Assembly: GCA_964500415.1 (NCBI GenBank)
Contig: CAZCOB010000007.1
Coordinates: 1 to 64,000 of the forward strand
Length of the DNA: 64,000 nucleotides
DNA from: JAFGPF01 sp964500415
GTDB lineage: Bacteria; Chloroflexota; Dehalococcoidia; Dehalococcoidales; RBG-16-60-22
Direction of reading: 5' to 3'
Shown: positions 1 through 7,966 of the stretch, piece by piece
Position numbering within the stretch: position 1 is the stretch's first letter
Layout of the letters: each line of letters opens with the position of its first letter
Position numbers and translations under genes: made by a program
The notes under the pieces: generated by a model
The model's input: the letters and a program-made list of their open reading frames with translations, nothing else
The model's database searches: none
What the model was told of the DNA's origin: nothing

Positions 1-1
1 C

Positions 2-544
2 AGCGTGGCCGTCATCGGCTGCGGGGGAGTCGGGCTGAATGCCATACAGGGGGCGAATCATGTTGGGGCTTACCCGATTATCGCCGTGGACGTACGCGAT
101 AGCAAGCTGGAGAGGGCTAAAGTTTTCGGCGCGACGCATACGGTCAACGCGAAAAATGAAAGCGACCCCATCAAGAAGGTACAGGAAATAACGTACGGTC
201 GCGGTGCCGACTTCGTCATCGTGGCGGTGGCGGGCATCGAAATACTACGCCAGGGGTTTTTAATGTCGGCGCCGGATGGCACCACGTGTGTAATCGGTCA
301 CGGCCACGGGGAACAGCTTTCCGCCTGGACGCCGACCGACTTCATGCGGGGGCGTAAGCTTACGGGGAGCGCCATGGGGGCCGTTCGGCTCAGGATAGAC
401 GTGCCACGACTGATTGAACTGTACAAGGCAGGGCGGCTAAAGCTGGACGAGCTTGTTTCCGGGCATTATCCCTTCCAGCAGATTAATGAGGCTATCAAGT
501 CCTCGGAGCAGGGCGAGGTAATACGCAACGTGCTTATGTTTTAG
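2..544 (+). CDS. Zinc-dependent alcohol dehydrogenase, C-terminal part (5' truncated by window edge)
   Basis: This is the nucleotide-binding and C-terminal part of a medium-chain, zinc-type alcohol dehydrogenase; the N-terminal zinc domain lies outside the window. The Rossmann signature GCGGVGLNAIQG is right at the start, followed by an Asp-containing beta2 end (IAVDVRDSKLE), which favours NAD over NADP. It aligns along its whole length with the second half of the complete alcohol dehydrogenase at 46677-47753 (shared GATHTVNA, LYKAG.LKLDEL, QINEAI), so the two are paralogues. The reading frame is open to the left edge, so an internal GTG near base 5 is not the true start. It converges with the SnoaL-like gene 9 bases downstream and I see no terminator hairpin between them. 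The substrate is unknown. Confidence 0.9.
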   Translation, partial: SVAVIGCGGVGLNAIQGANHVGAYPIIAVDVRDSKLERAKVFGATHTVNAKNESDPIKKVQEITYGRGADFVIVAVAGIEILRQGFLMSAPDGTTCVIGHGHGEQLSAWTPTDFMRGRKLTGSAMGAVRLRIDVPRLIELYKAGRLKLDELVSGHYPFQQINEAIKSSEQGEVIRNVLMF

Positions 545-553
545 GGGAGCCGG

Positions 554-949
554 TTAATCTACAACTGTTATGCTGCCATTCATCCATGCTTCGGCAACCT
601 TGCCTCCATTTAACTGAAAAAGGCAGAGGTAATCGGTTGAGTATTCTTTACCTTTGGGTACAGGAAAACCCGGCAATTCGCTAGTTAACCTTCCGCTTGA
701 TTTATAGGTTAACGCGAATAAATTACCGTCGCCGGCTAAATACTTAAACTCCTGCCGGAGACCGGAAACCACCTTTACTGTGCCCTGAATAAGCTGCTTG
801 TGTGCTTCCCAACCCACCATGTCCGGGAAGGGGGGGATACGAATAACTACGTTAGGGTCTTCCATGGCTTGCAGGGGGTCAAAGTTGCCTTTCCGCCAGG
901 CCTCGTCCTCAGCTTTGATGAATTTCTGTGCGAATTCTTCAATGTTCAT
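554..949 (-). CDS. SnoaL/NTF2-like protein
   Basis: A 131-residue protein of the NTF2/SnoaL fold type: an N-terminal helix (MNIEEFAQKF), a Trp-rich helical stretch, then beta strands ending in the typical VAEAWMNGS segment. Proteins of this fold act as small isomerases, cyclases or dehydratases, or simply bind small ligands; no catalytic residue can be named here. The ATG at 949 was chosen because GGAGG sits 8 bases upstream and because a longer reading would run into the preceding gene. It is last in a three-gene reverse-strand operon with another SnoaL-like gene and a ferredoxin-nitroreductase, which suggests modification of a shared small-molecule substrate (inference). Confidence 0.8.
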   Translation of the reverse strand: MNIEEFAQKFIKAEDEAWRKGNFDPLQAMEDPNVVIRIPPFPDMVGWEAHKQLIQGTVKVVSGLRQEFKYLAGDGNLFALTYKSSGRLTSELPGFPVPKGKEYSTDYLCLFQLNGGKVAEAWMNGSITVVD

Positions 950-968
950 TTGATTCCCTCCTTTTATT

Positions 969-1379
969 TTACTGCGTGGGAATAACGCCAAGCTGCTGCA
1001 TCAGGCGCAGTTCATCTATGGTGGCCCAGTTTTCCGCTAACTTACCGACGGCGATTCTAAATATAAGCGTATTGGTCATTTTAATCTTCTTACCGGTTGG
1101 GGCGATGCTCATAAACTCACCTTTATGTGTCCCTCTCCAGGTCACTCGAATGGCTACCCTGTCTCCCTCAGCGACCATGTCTTCGATGGTAGCAATAGCA
1201 TCTGGGAAGGCAGCAAAATACATGGTTTCGAACTGCTTAGCCTGCTCCAGGGGAAAATCACCTATAGGGTAGTGGGCAACGTATGCAGGGTCAAGAAGTT
1301 GAAAAAATGCGTCAAGTTCTTTCCGGTTCATAAGCTCAAAGGCACGGCGGACAAGGGCTTTGTTCTCTTCGATTGACAT
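969..1379 (-). CDS. SnoaL-like ester cyclase family protein
   Basis: A 136-residue SnoaL-like protein. It has the family pattern: N-terminal helix with NKALVRRAFE, the HYPIGDFP region, FAAFPDAIATIEDMVAEGDRVAIRVTW (a Phe-Pro-Asp strand with the conserved GDRV), and the GTHKGEF...PTG turn typical of polyketide-cyclase/ester-cyclase relatives. These folds bind or rearrange hydrophobic small molecules; the substrate is unknown. The ATG is preceded by AAGGAGG. It lies 14 bases after the nitroreductase gene and 19 bases before the second SnoaL-like gene, so the three are probably co-transcribed from the promoter at 2296-2324. A short relict of a very similar start region lies at 2247-2273. Confidence 0.87.
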   Translation of the reverse strand: MSIEENKALVRRAFELMNRKELDAFFQLLDPAYVAHYPIGDFPLEQAKQFETMYFAAFPDAIATIEDMVAEGDRVAIRVTWRGTHKGEFMSIAPTGKKIKMTNTLIFRIAVGKLAENWATIDELRLMQQLGVIPTQ

Positions 1380-1393
1380 TTAAGTTCCTCCTT

Positions 1394-2206
1394 CTACTTC
1401 CAAGTAATATTGGCTGGATTACGCTGAGGTATCCTATAGTGCTTATTTTTAGGATAACCAACTACCATACTAGAGTGAATCACATGGTCTTCCGGAAGTG
1501 CTATGGCTTCCTTGATGGGAGGGTAGTTGTTAGCTGCAGCGGTGAAGAAGCCATTCCAGCAGCAACCCAGACCAAAAGAGTTGGCAGCAAGGTCAAAGTA
1601 TGCCAAAGCAAGCGTGGTATTAATACCCCCACCGAGAGCATCTTTATGAGAATATATTGCGACAATTGCCGGTGCATTGTGCATGAAATCATCGATGTTT
1701 GCTTCTATCCTCTTTTCCCAGATATCCTTAAGAGCGGCGAACATAGGGCTAGCTATTGTCGGCTTCATGAACTCGATACCTGCAGCACGGAAGCGTTCTA
1801 TCGTTTCTGTGTTATCAATCACGAGCCATTGGATATTCTGCAGATTCATCCCAGTAGGTGCGTACCTGGCAGCATCGATGCAACGTTCGATATCCTCGCG
1901 TGGTACGTGTGTGTCCTTGAACACCCTAATAGAGCGTCGGGATTTGATGAGTTGGGCACACTGTTCATAGCTTAACGAAAGGGAAGCATCTATCGACGGG
2001 CATTGTTCCAGTGTGATATCCCGATGTATAAAACTATCGGTTGGGCAGACGACCAGGCAAGCTCCGCACCTGCTGCACATCTGCTCGGTCTCAGCAAATG
2101 GTTTAGGATAGCCCCCTTCCAGACTATCTATCACTCCCAGATGGCAGACCTCGATGCAGGCTCCACACTGAGTACAAGTATCTTCGTTAACTTCGAAAAT
2201 ATCCAT
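1394..2206 (-). CDS. Nitroreductase with N-terminal 2x[4Fe-4S] ferredoxin domain
   Basis: A 270-residue fusion of a bacterial two-cluster ferredoxin domain (residues about 1-60, with CTQCGACIEVC and CSRCGACLVVCP) to a nitroreductase-fold flavoprotein domain. The latter shows the FMN-binding RRSIRVFKD near residue 90, AARYAPTGMNLQ, and the closing VVGYPK segment. Such fusions reduce small organic substrates at FMN with electrons delivered through the Fe-S clusters. The start is fixed by AAGGAGG ahead of ATG at 2206. It is first in an operon with two SnoaL-like proteins, behind a near-consensus sigma70 promoter. The family supports flavin-dependent reduction; the true substrate is not visible. 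Confidence 0.9.
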   Translation of the reverse strand: MDIFEVNEDTCTQCGACIEVCHLGVIDSLEGGYPKPFAETEQMCSRCGACLVVCPTDSFIHRDITLEQCPSIDASLSLSYEQCAQLIKSRRSIRVFKDTHVPREDIERCIDAARYAPTGMNLQNIQWLVIDNTETIERFRAAGIEFMKPTIASPMFAALKDIWEKRIEANIDDFMHNAPAIVAIYSHKDALGGGINTTLALAYFDLAANSFGLGCCWNGFFTAAANNYPPIKEAIALPEDHVIHSSMVVGYPKNKHYRIPQRNPANITWK

Positions 2207-2246
2207 TTTTACCTCCTTACTGCTGATACCAGAAGTTCTCTATGTT

Positions 2247-2273
2247 TTACTCTATCGACATTTGAGTTCCTCC
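2247..2273 (-). pseudogene. Five-codon open frame with strong RBS: relict SnoaL start or leader peptide
   Basis: Reading the reverse strand, GGAGG (2269-2273) precedes an ATG at 2261 that encodes Met-Ser-Ile-Glu and then stops. The RBS and first four codons closely match the start of the SnoaL-like gene at 1379 (GGAGGAACTTAAATG against GGAGGAACTCAAATG). Adding one base after the fourth codon would keep the frame open to the nitroreductase RBS. It is either a decayed gene start or a tiny leader in the mRNA of the nitroreductase operon. Confidence 0.35.
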
Positions 2274-2295
2274 TTTTATCCTGATTGGTTGTCAT

Positions 2296-2324
2296 ATAAT
2301 AGATGCTGGTTTGTTTATTGTCAA
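2296..2324 (-). promoter_or_regulatory. Sigma70 promoter of the nitroreductase-SnoaL operon
   Basis: On the reverse strand a perfect -35 box TTGACA (2319-2324) is followed after exactly 17 bases by TATTAT (2296-2301), five of six matches to the -10 consensus. A second TTGACA lies 11 bases further upstream (2330-2335). The predicted transcript starts near 2289 and leads into the nitroreductase gene at 2206, leaving a leader of about 80 bases that includes the five-codon frame. Confidence 0.7.
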
Positions 2325-2455
2325 GCGTTTGTCAAATTCGCCTGCAAACATGTAGAATGTTAGAAGGAACAGGCTTTAACTCCACCATAAAAACCACCGT
2401 TTACCGGTCATTCGCCCGATGAAAAAGAGAAGATTCTCTGGTCAGGAGGATTCTA

Positions 2456-5400
2456 TTGAATAAAGTAGCTGATATAACGATTACTTCCGATGCCCCCGGC
2501 GCCCGGCTCTTCATGCTCGGCAACGAGGCCATCGCCCGCGGGGCTATCGAGGCGGGGGTGCAGGTGGTGGCGTCTTACCCCGGCACGCCCTCCAGCGAAA
2601 TCACCGCGGCGCTGGTAGAAAGCGCCGATGCACTCGATATGTACGCCGAGTGGTCCGTCAACGAGAAGGTCGCCTTCGAGGTGGCCATGGCGGCGGCCAT
2701 CAGCGGACTGAGGTCTTTAGCTATTATGAAGCACGTGGGCGTGAACGTCGCCCACGACCCCCTGATGTCGGCCAGCTATATGGGCCTCGGGGGACTGGTG
2801 CTGATTAGCGCGGACGACCCCGGCCAGTGGAGCTCCCAGAACGAGCAGGACAACCGCTTGCTCGCCCGGCAGGCCTACATACCGGTGCTGGAGCCCTGCT
2901 CCGCGCAGGAAGCCAAGGACATGATGGCGGATGCCTTTCGCCTCTCCGAGGAGTTCGGGCAGATGTTCATGCTGCGGTCGGTAACGCGTATCGGCCATGC
3001 CCGCAGCGACGTTGTTTTTGGCGGAATTACCAGAGATAAGCGAAAGGGAAAGTTCGTTAAAGACCCGCAGAGGCTGGTCTGCCTGCCGGCTAATTTCAGG
3101 AACAACCGCCGACTCGTCGTGCAGCGGATGGAAAAAATAAAGAAGGCCGTCGATAAGCTGCCCTACAATCAATTAACGCTAAAAGAAGGCGCCAAACTGG
3201 GTGTCATTACCAGCGGTATTTCTTACGGCTATGCCCTGGAGGCTATACAATGGCTGGGATTTGAGGACAAAGTCTCCGTACTGAAAATCGGCACGCCTTA
3301 TCCGCTACCCGCCGAACTGACGAAGCGGTTATTACAAGCGGTGCCAGAGGTGCTGGTGGTGGAGGAACTGGAGCCCTTCGTAGAAGAAGCGGTAAAGGTC
3401 GTCGCCAAAGACGAAGATATCCGCGTGAAAATCCACGGCAAGGACATGCTGTCGCTGGTAGGGGAGCTTTCCACGCGCCAGGTCTCCGAGGCGCTATGTA
3501 AATTAACGGGCGTAAAGCCCCCGGTAGATTTCGCCCGGATTGATAAAATCAGGGCGGAGACAGCCGAGTTGTTACCGCTGCGTCCGCCGACCATGTGCGC
3601 CGGGTGCCCTCACCGTGCCTCTGCCTATGCTATCAATATCGCCTGTCGGAGATACCAGCAGGAGACCGGTAAGGAACCGGTAAAGACGGGCGATATCGGC
3701 TGCTACGCCCTCGCGGCTAACCCGCCGCTTAACTCCGATGATGTGTCTATCTGCATGGGTGGTGCTTTCGGGCTTGCCAACGGGTTTGCTCATGTCATTG
3801 ATGCCCCGGTAGTGGCGCACCTCGGCGACTCCACCTTTTTCCATTCCGGCATCCCCCCGATGATAAACGCCGTCTATAATAAGTCCAACGTGACGATGGT
3901 TGTCCTGGATAACTCGACTACGGGCATGACCGGCTTTCAACCCCACCCCGGTGCCACCGGCGATGAAACCCTCGATATAAAGATTGAAGATATAGCCAGG
4001 GCCAGCGGCGTGAAATTCGTAGAGGTCGTCGATGCCTTCGACCTGCCCAAATTGATTGACGTTATGGAGAGAGCCATCAGATTTGAGGGGCCTTCCCTGG
4101 TGGTAGCCCGCCGCCTCTGCAGCATACTGGATGCCAGGGTAAAGAGAAAAGCGGGCGAAAAGGTCGTTCCTTATGTGGTCGACCCCGAGAAATGCCTGGC
4201 CGGCAGTCCGCCTTACTGCCAGGCCACCTGCCCCCTGCATATCGATATCCGGGGCTATATCGGCCTGATTAAAGAGGGCAAATTCGACGAGGCGCTGGCT
4301 TTAATCAGGCAGACCTTACCATTCCCCGCTATTATCGGGCGAATCTGCACCCGACCCTGCGAAAGTAAGTGCAAGCGTTCCGAGGTCGAGGAAGCTATCG
4401 CTATCAATGCGCTTAAACGCGCTGCCTCCGACTTCGGTAAATACAGAGAGGATTATTCTATCGCCGCTGAAAAGAAAGAGAAGGTGGCTGTGATAGGCGG
4501 CGGTCCGGCCGGTATCATGGCCGCTTACGACCTGCGGAAAGCCGGCTATAAAGTGACCGTTTTTGAAGCTTTGCCGAAGCTGGGCGGCATGATGGCGGTG
4601 GGCATCCCCGAGTTCCGCCTGCCCAGAGATATATTGAACAAAGAAACGGAGATTATCAGGAAACTGGGAGTAGAAATTAAGCTCAATACGCAGGTTGGTA
4701 AAGATACTAAACTAGCCGATTTAAAGAAGGACTTCAACGCTATTTTTATCGCCGTTGGTGCCCATAAAGGCCGAAGCCTCGGCATCGAAAATGAAACAGT
4801 CAGCGGCGTTATCGATGGCACCGAGTTTCTCTATAAGGTGAATTCCGGTGAGAAGGTGAACGTAGCGGATAAAGTGGTGGTGGTGGGTGGCGGGAACGTG
4901 GCTATCGACTGCGCCCGCACCTGCGTGCGACTCGGCTTCAAGGATGTGAATATAGTTTACCGCCGCTCCCGCGCCGAGATGCCGGCCATCGCTGAAGAAA
5001 TCGCCGAAGCTGAAAATGAAGGCGTTAAATTATTGTTGCTATCCGGACCGAGTAAGGTAGTCGCCAGGGAAGGTAAAGTGACTGGATTCGAGTGCGTCAA
5101 GATGAAGCTTGGAGAGCCGGATGAAAGCGGTCGAAGGCGTCCGGTGCCGGTTAAGGGCTCGGAGTTCGTTATCGATACCGACCTGATAATTGCCGCTGTC
5201 GGCGAATCGCCCGACCTCGATTTTATGACCGGAGATATGAAATCCGCTATCGCCGATGGCTTAATTAAAGCCGACCCCGTCACGCTGGAGACAGGTGTCA
5301 GGGGAGTCTTTGCCGGCGGCGACGCCGTCACCGGGGCGGCTACGGTTATCCAGGCCCTGGCAGCGGGAAGAAAGGCTGCCATATCAATCGACAGGTATCT

Positions 5401-5752
5401 TAAAGGAGAGCCTCTCGATAACGACCGTGAAGGCGAAGCTGTTTTCGAAAGCAAGTTGATTGTGGATACCTGGGGCGTCGCTGAAGAGGCGAGGTCCGAG
5501 GTGCCGTCGCTTCCTGTACCACAGCGAAAGGGTAACTTTAAAGAGGTTGAGCTTGGCTTGAGCCGGGAAGAGGCGACCAGAGAGGCCAGACGCTGCCTTT
5601 CCTGCGACTGCCGTATATGTATTAATTTGCTCAGTTGCCCGGCGCTTATCGTTGACGAAAACGGTAAAGCGAAAGTAGATGATACCCAGTGTCCCGGCTG
5701 CGGGGTCTGCGCTCAGGTCTGCCCGCATGACGCAATAAAGGCAGGAGAATGA
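2456..5752 (+). CDS. iorA: Indolepyruvate ferredoxin oxidoreductase alpha subunit fused to a GltD-type NADPH/FAD module
   Basis: IorA oxidatively decarboxylates aryl-pyruvates to aryl-acetyl-CoA with ThDP and passes electrons to ferredoxin. Residues 1-570 carry the IorA body: YPGTPSSEI, CAGCPH (381-386), GDIGCYAL and the ThDP motif starting GDST (457). Residues about 575-1000 are an insertion resembling glutamate-synthase small subunit/NfnB: Cys-rich Fer4_20-type region (C580-C639), FAD motif VIGGGPAG (679-686) and NAD(P) motif VVGGGNVA (810-817). The usual IorA ferredoxin tail follows at 1047-1090, with CPGCGVCAQVCP. Standard IorA is about 600 residues, so this is a three-part fusion that could link 2-oxoacid oxidation to NAD(P)H (inference). 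The start is TTG with AGGAGG 6 bases upstream. The iorB gene follows after one base. Confidence 0.93.
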   Translation: MNKVADITITSDAPGARLFMLGNEAIARGAIEAGVQVVASYPGTPSSEITAALVESADALDMYAEWSVNEKVAFEVAMAAAISGLRSLAIMKHVGVNVAHDPLMSASYMGLGGLVLISADDPGQWSSQNEQDNRLLARQAYIPVLEPCSAQEAKDMMADAFRLSEEFGQMFMLRSVTRIGHARSDVVFGGITRDKRKGKFVKDPQRLVCLPANFRNNRRLVVQRMEKIKKAVDKLPYNQLTLKEGAKLGVITSGISYGYALEAIQWLGFEDKVSVLKIGTPYPLPAELTKRLLQAVPEVLVVEELEPFVEEAVKVVAKDEDIRVKIHGKDMLSLVGELSTRQVSEALCKLTGVKPPVDFARIDKIRAETAELLPLRPPTMCAGCPHRASAYAINIACRRYQQETGKEPVKTGDIGCYALAANPPLNSDDVSICMGGAFGLANGFAHVIDAPVVAHLGDSTFFHSGIPPMINAVYNKSNVTMVVLDNSTTGMTGFQPHPGATGDETLDIKIEDIARASGVKFVEVVDAFDLPKLIDVMERAIRFEGPSLVVARRLCSILDARVKRKAGEKVVPYVVDPEKCLAGSPPYCQATCPLHIDIRGYIGLIKEGKFDEALALIRQTLPFPAIIGRICTRPCESKCKRSEVEEAIAINALKRAASDFGKYREDYSIAAEKKEKVAVIGGGPAGIMAAYDLRKAGYKVTVFEALPKLGGMMAVGIPEFRLPRDILNKETEIIRKLGVEIKLNTQVGKDTKLADLKKDFNAIFIAVGAHKGRSLGIENETVSGVIDGTEFLYKVNSGEKVNVADKVVVVGGGNVAIDCARTCVRLGFKDVNIVYRRSRAEMPAIAEEIAEAENEGVKLLLLSGPSKVVAREGKVTGFECVKMKLGEPDESGRRRPVPVKGSEFVIDTDLIIAAVGESPDLDFMTGDMKSAIADGLIKADPVTLETGVRGVFAGGDAVTGAATVIQALAAGRKAAISIDRYLKGEPLDNDREGEAVFESKLIVDTWGVAEEARSEVPSLPVPQRKGNFKEVELGLSREEATREARRCLSCDCRICINLLSCPALIVDENGKAKVDDTQCPGCGVCAQVCPHDAIKAGE

Positions 5753-5753
5753 G

Positions 5754-6383
5754 ATGGCTAAGAAGAACGAGATTAACATAATAATATGCGGGGTCGGTGG
5801 TCAGGGTGTCGTTCTGGTCTCCGAGTTGCTGGGTAATGCGGCGGTGAGGGGCGGCGTGGCCGTCAAGGGTTCCGAGGTACTGGGGATGGCCCAGCGGGGA
5901 GGCTCCGTATTCAGCAACCTCCGGCTGGGTGGCAATGTTATCGCCCCGATGACGCCGGAGGGCAAGTGCGACGTGCTCATTGCCGTAGAGCCCTCGGAAG
6001 CGCTCCGGAATATACAATATCTGGCTAAGAATAGCGTTGTTGTGCTCAATGTTACCACGGTTATACCTTATACCGTCTATCTAGGTAAGAGCGGGTATCC
6101 CGACCGTGAAGAGATAGTGAATAAGCTATATGATGTTACCGACCGGGTCATTACCCTGGATGCCAGCGGGATTGCCCGGCAGGCCGGCAGTTTGCAGGCG
6201 GCCAACGTGGTTATGCTCGGCGCTTTGTTCGGTACGGGCCTTATGCCCGTTAAAGAGGAGACGGCTAAAGAGGCGATACTCTCCCGTTTCAAGAGTAAAG
6301 TGGGCGAGATTAACATTATGGCCTTCGACCTGGGTTATGAGGAAGTCCGGAAGGCGCTTAAAGGCTCGGCTGTAAAGCGGTAG
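5754..6383 (+). CDS. iorB: Indolepyruvate ferredoxin oxidoreductase beta subunit
   Basis: A 209-residue subunit with the gamma-type 2-oxoacid:ferredoxin oxidoreductase fold. It starts NIIICGVGGQGVVL, the glycine-rich CoA/nucleotide loop of this family, followed by the conserved EVLGMAQRGGSVFSNLR segment. It pairs with the preceding IorA fusion to form the catalytic complex that converts aromatic 2-oxoacids, typically from amino acid transamination, to acyl-CoA. The ATG overlaps the region of the iorA stop (one base between), so translation is probably coupled. The length is normal for IorB. It converges with the FAD oxidoreductase gene 17 bases downstream. Confidence 0.94.
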   Translation: MAKKNEINIIICGVGGQGVVLVSELLGNAAVRGGVAVKGSEVLGMAQRGGSVFSNLRLGGNVIAPMTPEGKCDVLIAVEPSEALRNIQYLAKNSVVVLNVTTVIPYTVYLGKSGYPDREEIVNKLYDVTDRVITLDASGIARQAGSLQAANVVMLGALFGTGLMPVKEETAKEAILSRFKSKVGEINIMAFDLGYEEVRKALKGSAVKR

Positions 6384-6400
6384 ATTCAGTAATGTCCCCG

Positions 6401-7876
6401 TTACCTGTATTTCTGGTAATAGTCAGATTTATCCCTTTCAGGGGCAGGTGGAGCCTCTACCGCTCTTGATTCTCCTATCTCCGGCAAATTCACTCCCTGC
6501 TTGACCAGGTTCTTGCGTAATTCTTTATAGTCCACTTTTCGGGGCTGGATACCGCCCTTGACCGACATGGCCGCAGCCGTGCCGGCCGCCTGGCCGTACG
6601 CAATACAGTGCGGGATGATGTTGAAAGCCTCGTTGATGGTATCCGCCGATGAAAAAGCCCTGCCGGCCACGAGAAGTCCATCGACCTGCTTCGGCACCAG
6701 GCAGCGATAGGGGATACAGAGGGTAGGGTGCCTGGCGGAAATCTCGCCGTAATCGTTATTGGCCAGCACGGCGATGGTATCCTCGAAAATTTCGTCCGTT
6801 TCCAGGTCTTTTTCGCTAACCGTGTACTCCCCGGTGATTCTCCGCCCGCCCTGGGTGCCCAGTTGCGGGGCGGTCAGCATGATGAAGCATTTCTCAAAGC
6901 CGGGGACATGCTTCCTCATGAACTCGTAAGTAATCAGGGCACGTTTCCTCGCTTGAATATCTATCTTCGTCAGTTGCTCCACGTCCATGGCATCGGTACG
7001 TTCCGGCTGCGGCTGCATGCAGTGGTACCAGACGACATTCTCTTGGTTCTTCAGGATGCCCTTGAAAAAGACGGGATATCCGCCTAGCTTCGTTAGCTCC
7101 TGCATCAGTTCCTTGTACTTTTCCGGCTGTTCCGCTTTGAAACTGTCGTATTTTCTAATGTTGACGTTAGCCATCCAGAAGACCAGGGCCAGCCAGGCCG
7201 TGCGGCGTTTATTATCGCATTCGTTATCGTACTCCGCCCCCGCCGCCACGAACATGTCACCGTCGCCGGTGGCATCGATGACGACTTTCCCCAGGATGGC
7301 CTGTCGGCCGGACTTGCTTTCGAAGAAAACGCCGTTGACCGTGTTACCCTCCTTGACGACCTGCGTTCCCCAGGAGTGCAGTATAAGGTCGACTCCTGCC
7401 TCCAGCACCATATCGTTCAGTTCGCCCTTGAGTATTTCGGGGTCGACGACGGCGCTGTAGAGGACCCGCTGCTTGCCGGTATTTTGGTCCTCACGGACGT
7501 AGAACCAGCCGAGGTTGGCGTCCAGATAGTAGTCGACCGTCTTGCGGTCGGCGGTGCCCCAGTCTTTCTTTTCAGGGTAGGAAGTCCCGCCTCTCTTATC
7601 CAGTCGGTTCAGAAGCTCCAGGGTGAGTCCGTAGGTATGCTGCTTGCCGCTGATATCGCTGAGGTTAGGAATGATGTTGACCAGTCCGCCGCTGGCCATG
7701 CCGCCGAGGTGGCCGTACCTCTCGATGAGCACCGTTTTAGCTCCGCTGCGCGCCGCGGCTATTGCCGAGCCGACACCGCCGGGCCCTCCCCCCACCACCA
7801 CGACATCGGCCTCGCGGCATACTCTGATTTGCCGGGCGGGTTCTGTTATCGTTCCGACCGAAGGTTTAGCTGACAT
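6401..7876 (-). CDS. FAD-dependent oxidoreductase (FAD_oxidored family)
   Basis: A 491-residue flavoprotein. The dinucleotide-binding signature VVVVGGGPGGVGS (residues 25-37) is followed by the GHLGGMASGGLV stretch typical of the FAD_oxidored family, related to HdrA-like and FAD-dependent dehydrogenases. DATGDGD near the middle is the second conserved FAD contact, and RRITGEY plus GLLVAGRAFS are seen towards the C-terminus. No Fe-S motif is present. It is closely related to the next gene upstream at 7967-9385 and the two probably form one transcript, separated by a GC-rich hairpin. An RBS (GGAGG) precedes the ATG. The oxidised substrate is unknown. Confidence 0.88.
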   Translation of the reverse strand: MSAKPSVGTITEPARQIRVCREADVVVVGGGPGGVGSAIAAARSGAKTVLIERYGHLGGMASGGLVNIIPNLSDISGKQHTYGLTLELLNRLDKRGGTSYPEKKDWGTADRKTVDYYLDANLGWFYVREDQNTGKQRVLYSAVVDPEILKGELNDMVLEAGVDLILHSWGTQVVKEGNTVNGVFFESKSGRQAILGKVVIDATGDGDMFVAAGAEYDNECDNKRRTAWLALVFWMANVNIRKYDSFKAEQPEKYKELMQELTKLGGYPVFFKGILKNQENVVWYHCMQPQPERTDAMDVEQLTKIDIQARKRALITYEFMRKHVPGFEKCFIMLTAPQLGTQGGRRITGEYTVSEKDLETDEIFEDTIAVLANNDYGEISARHPTLCIPYRCLVPKQVDGLLVAGRAFSSADTINEAFNIIPHCIAYGQAAGTAAAMSVKGGIQPRKVDYKELRKNLVKQGVNLPEIGESRAVEAPPAPERDKSDYYQKYR

Positions 7877-7895
7877 AACATACCTCCAACTCCAA

Positions 7896-7918
7896 GGGGG
7901 TAGTCGTTTGCTACCCCC
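7896..7918 (-). other. Intercistronic hairpin between two FAD oxidoreductase genes
   Basis: GGGGGTAG and CTACCCCC form a perfect 8-bp stem with a 7-base loop. In the direction of transcription it is not followed by a U tract, so it is more likely an mRNA stability or partial attenuation element than a true terminator. The downstream gene's RBS follows 10-15 bases after it. Confidence 0.5.
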
Positions 7919-7966
7919 TGATTTGCGATTTCTTATCTGGTTGAGACCTTCGTATTTTCATCCAGT

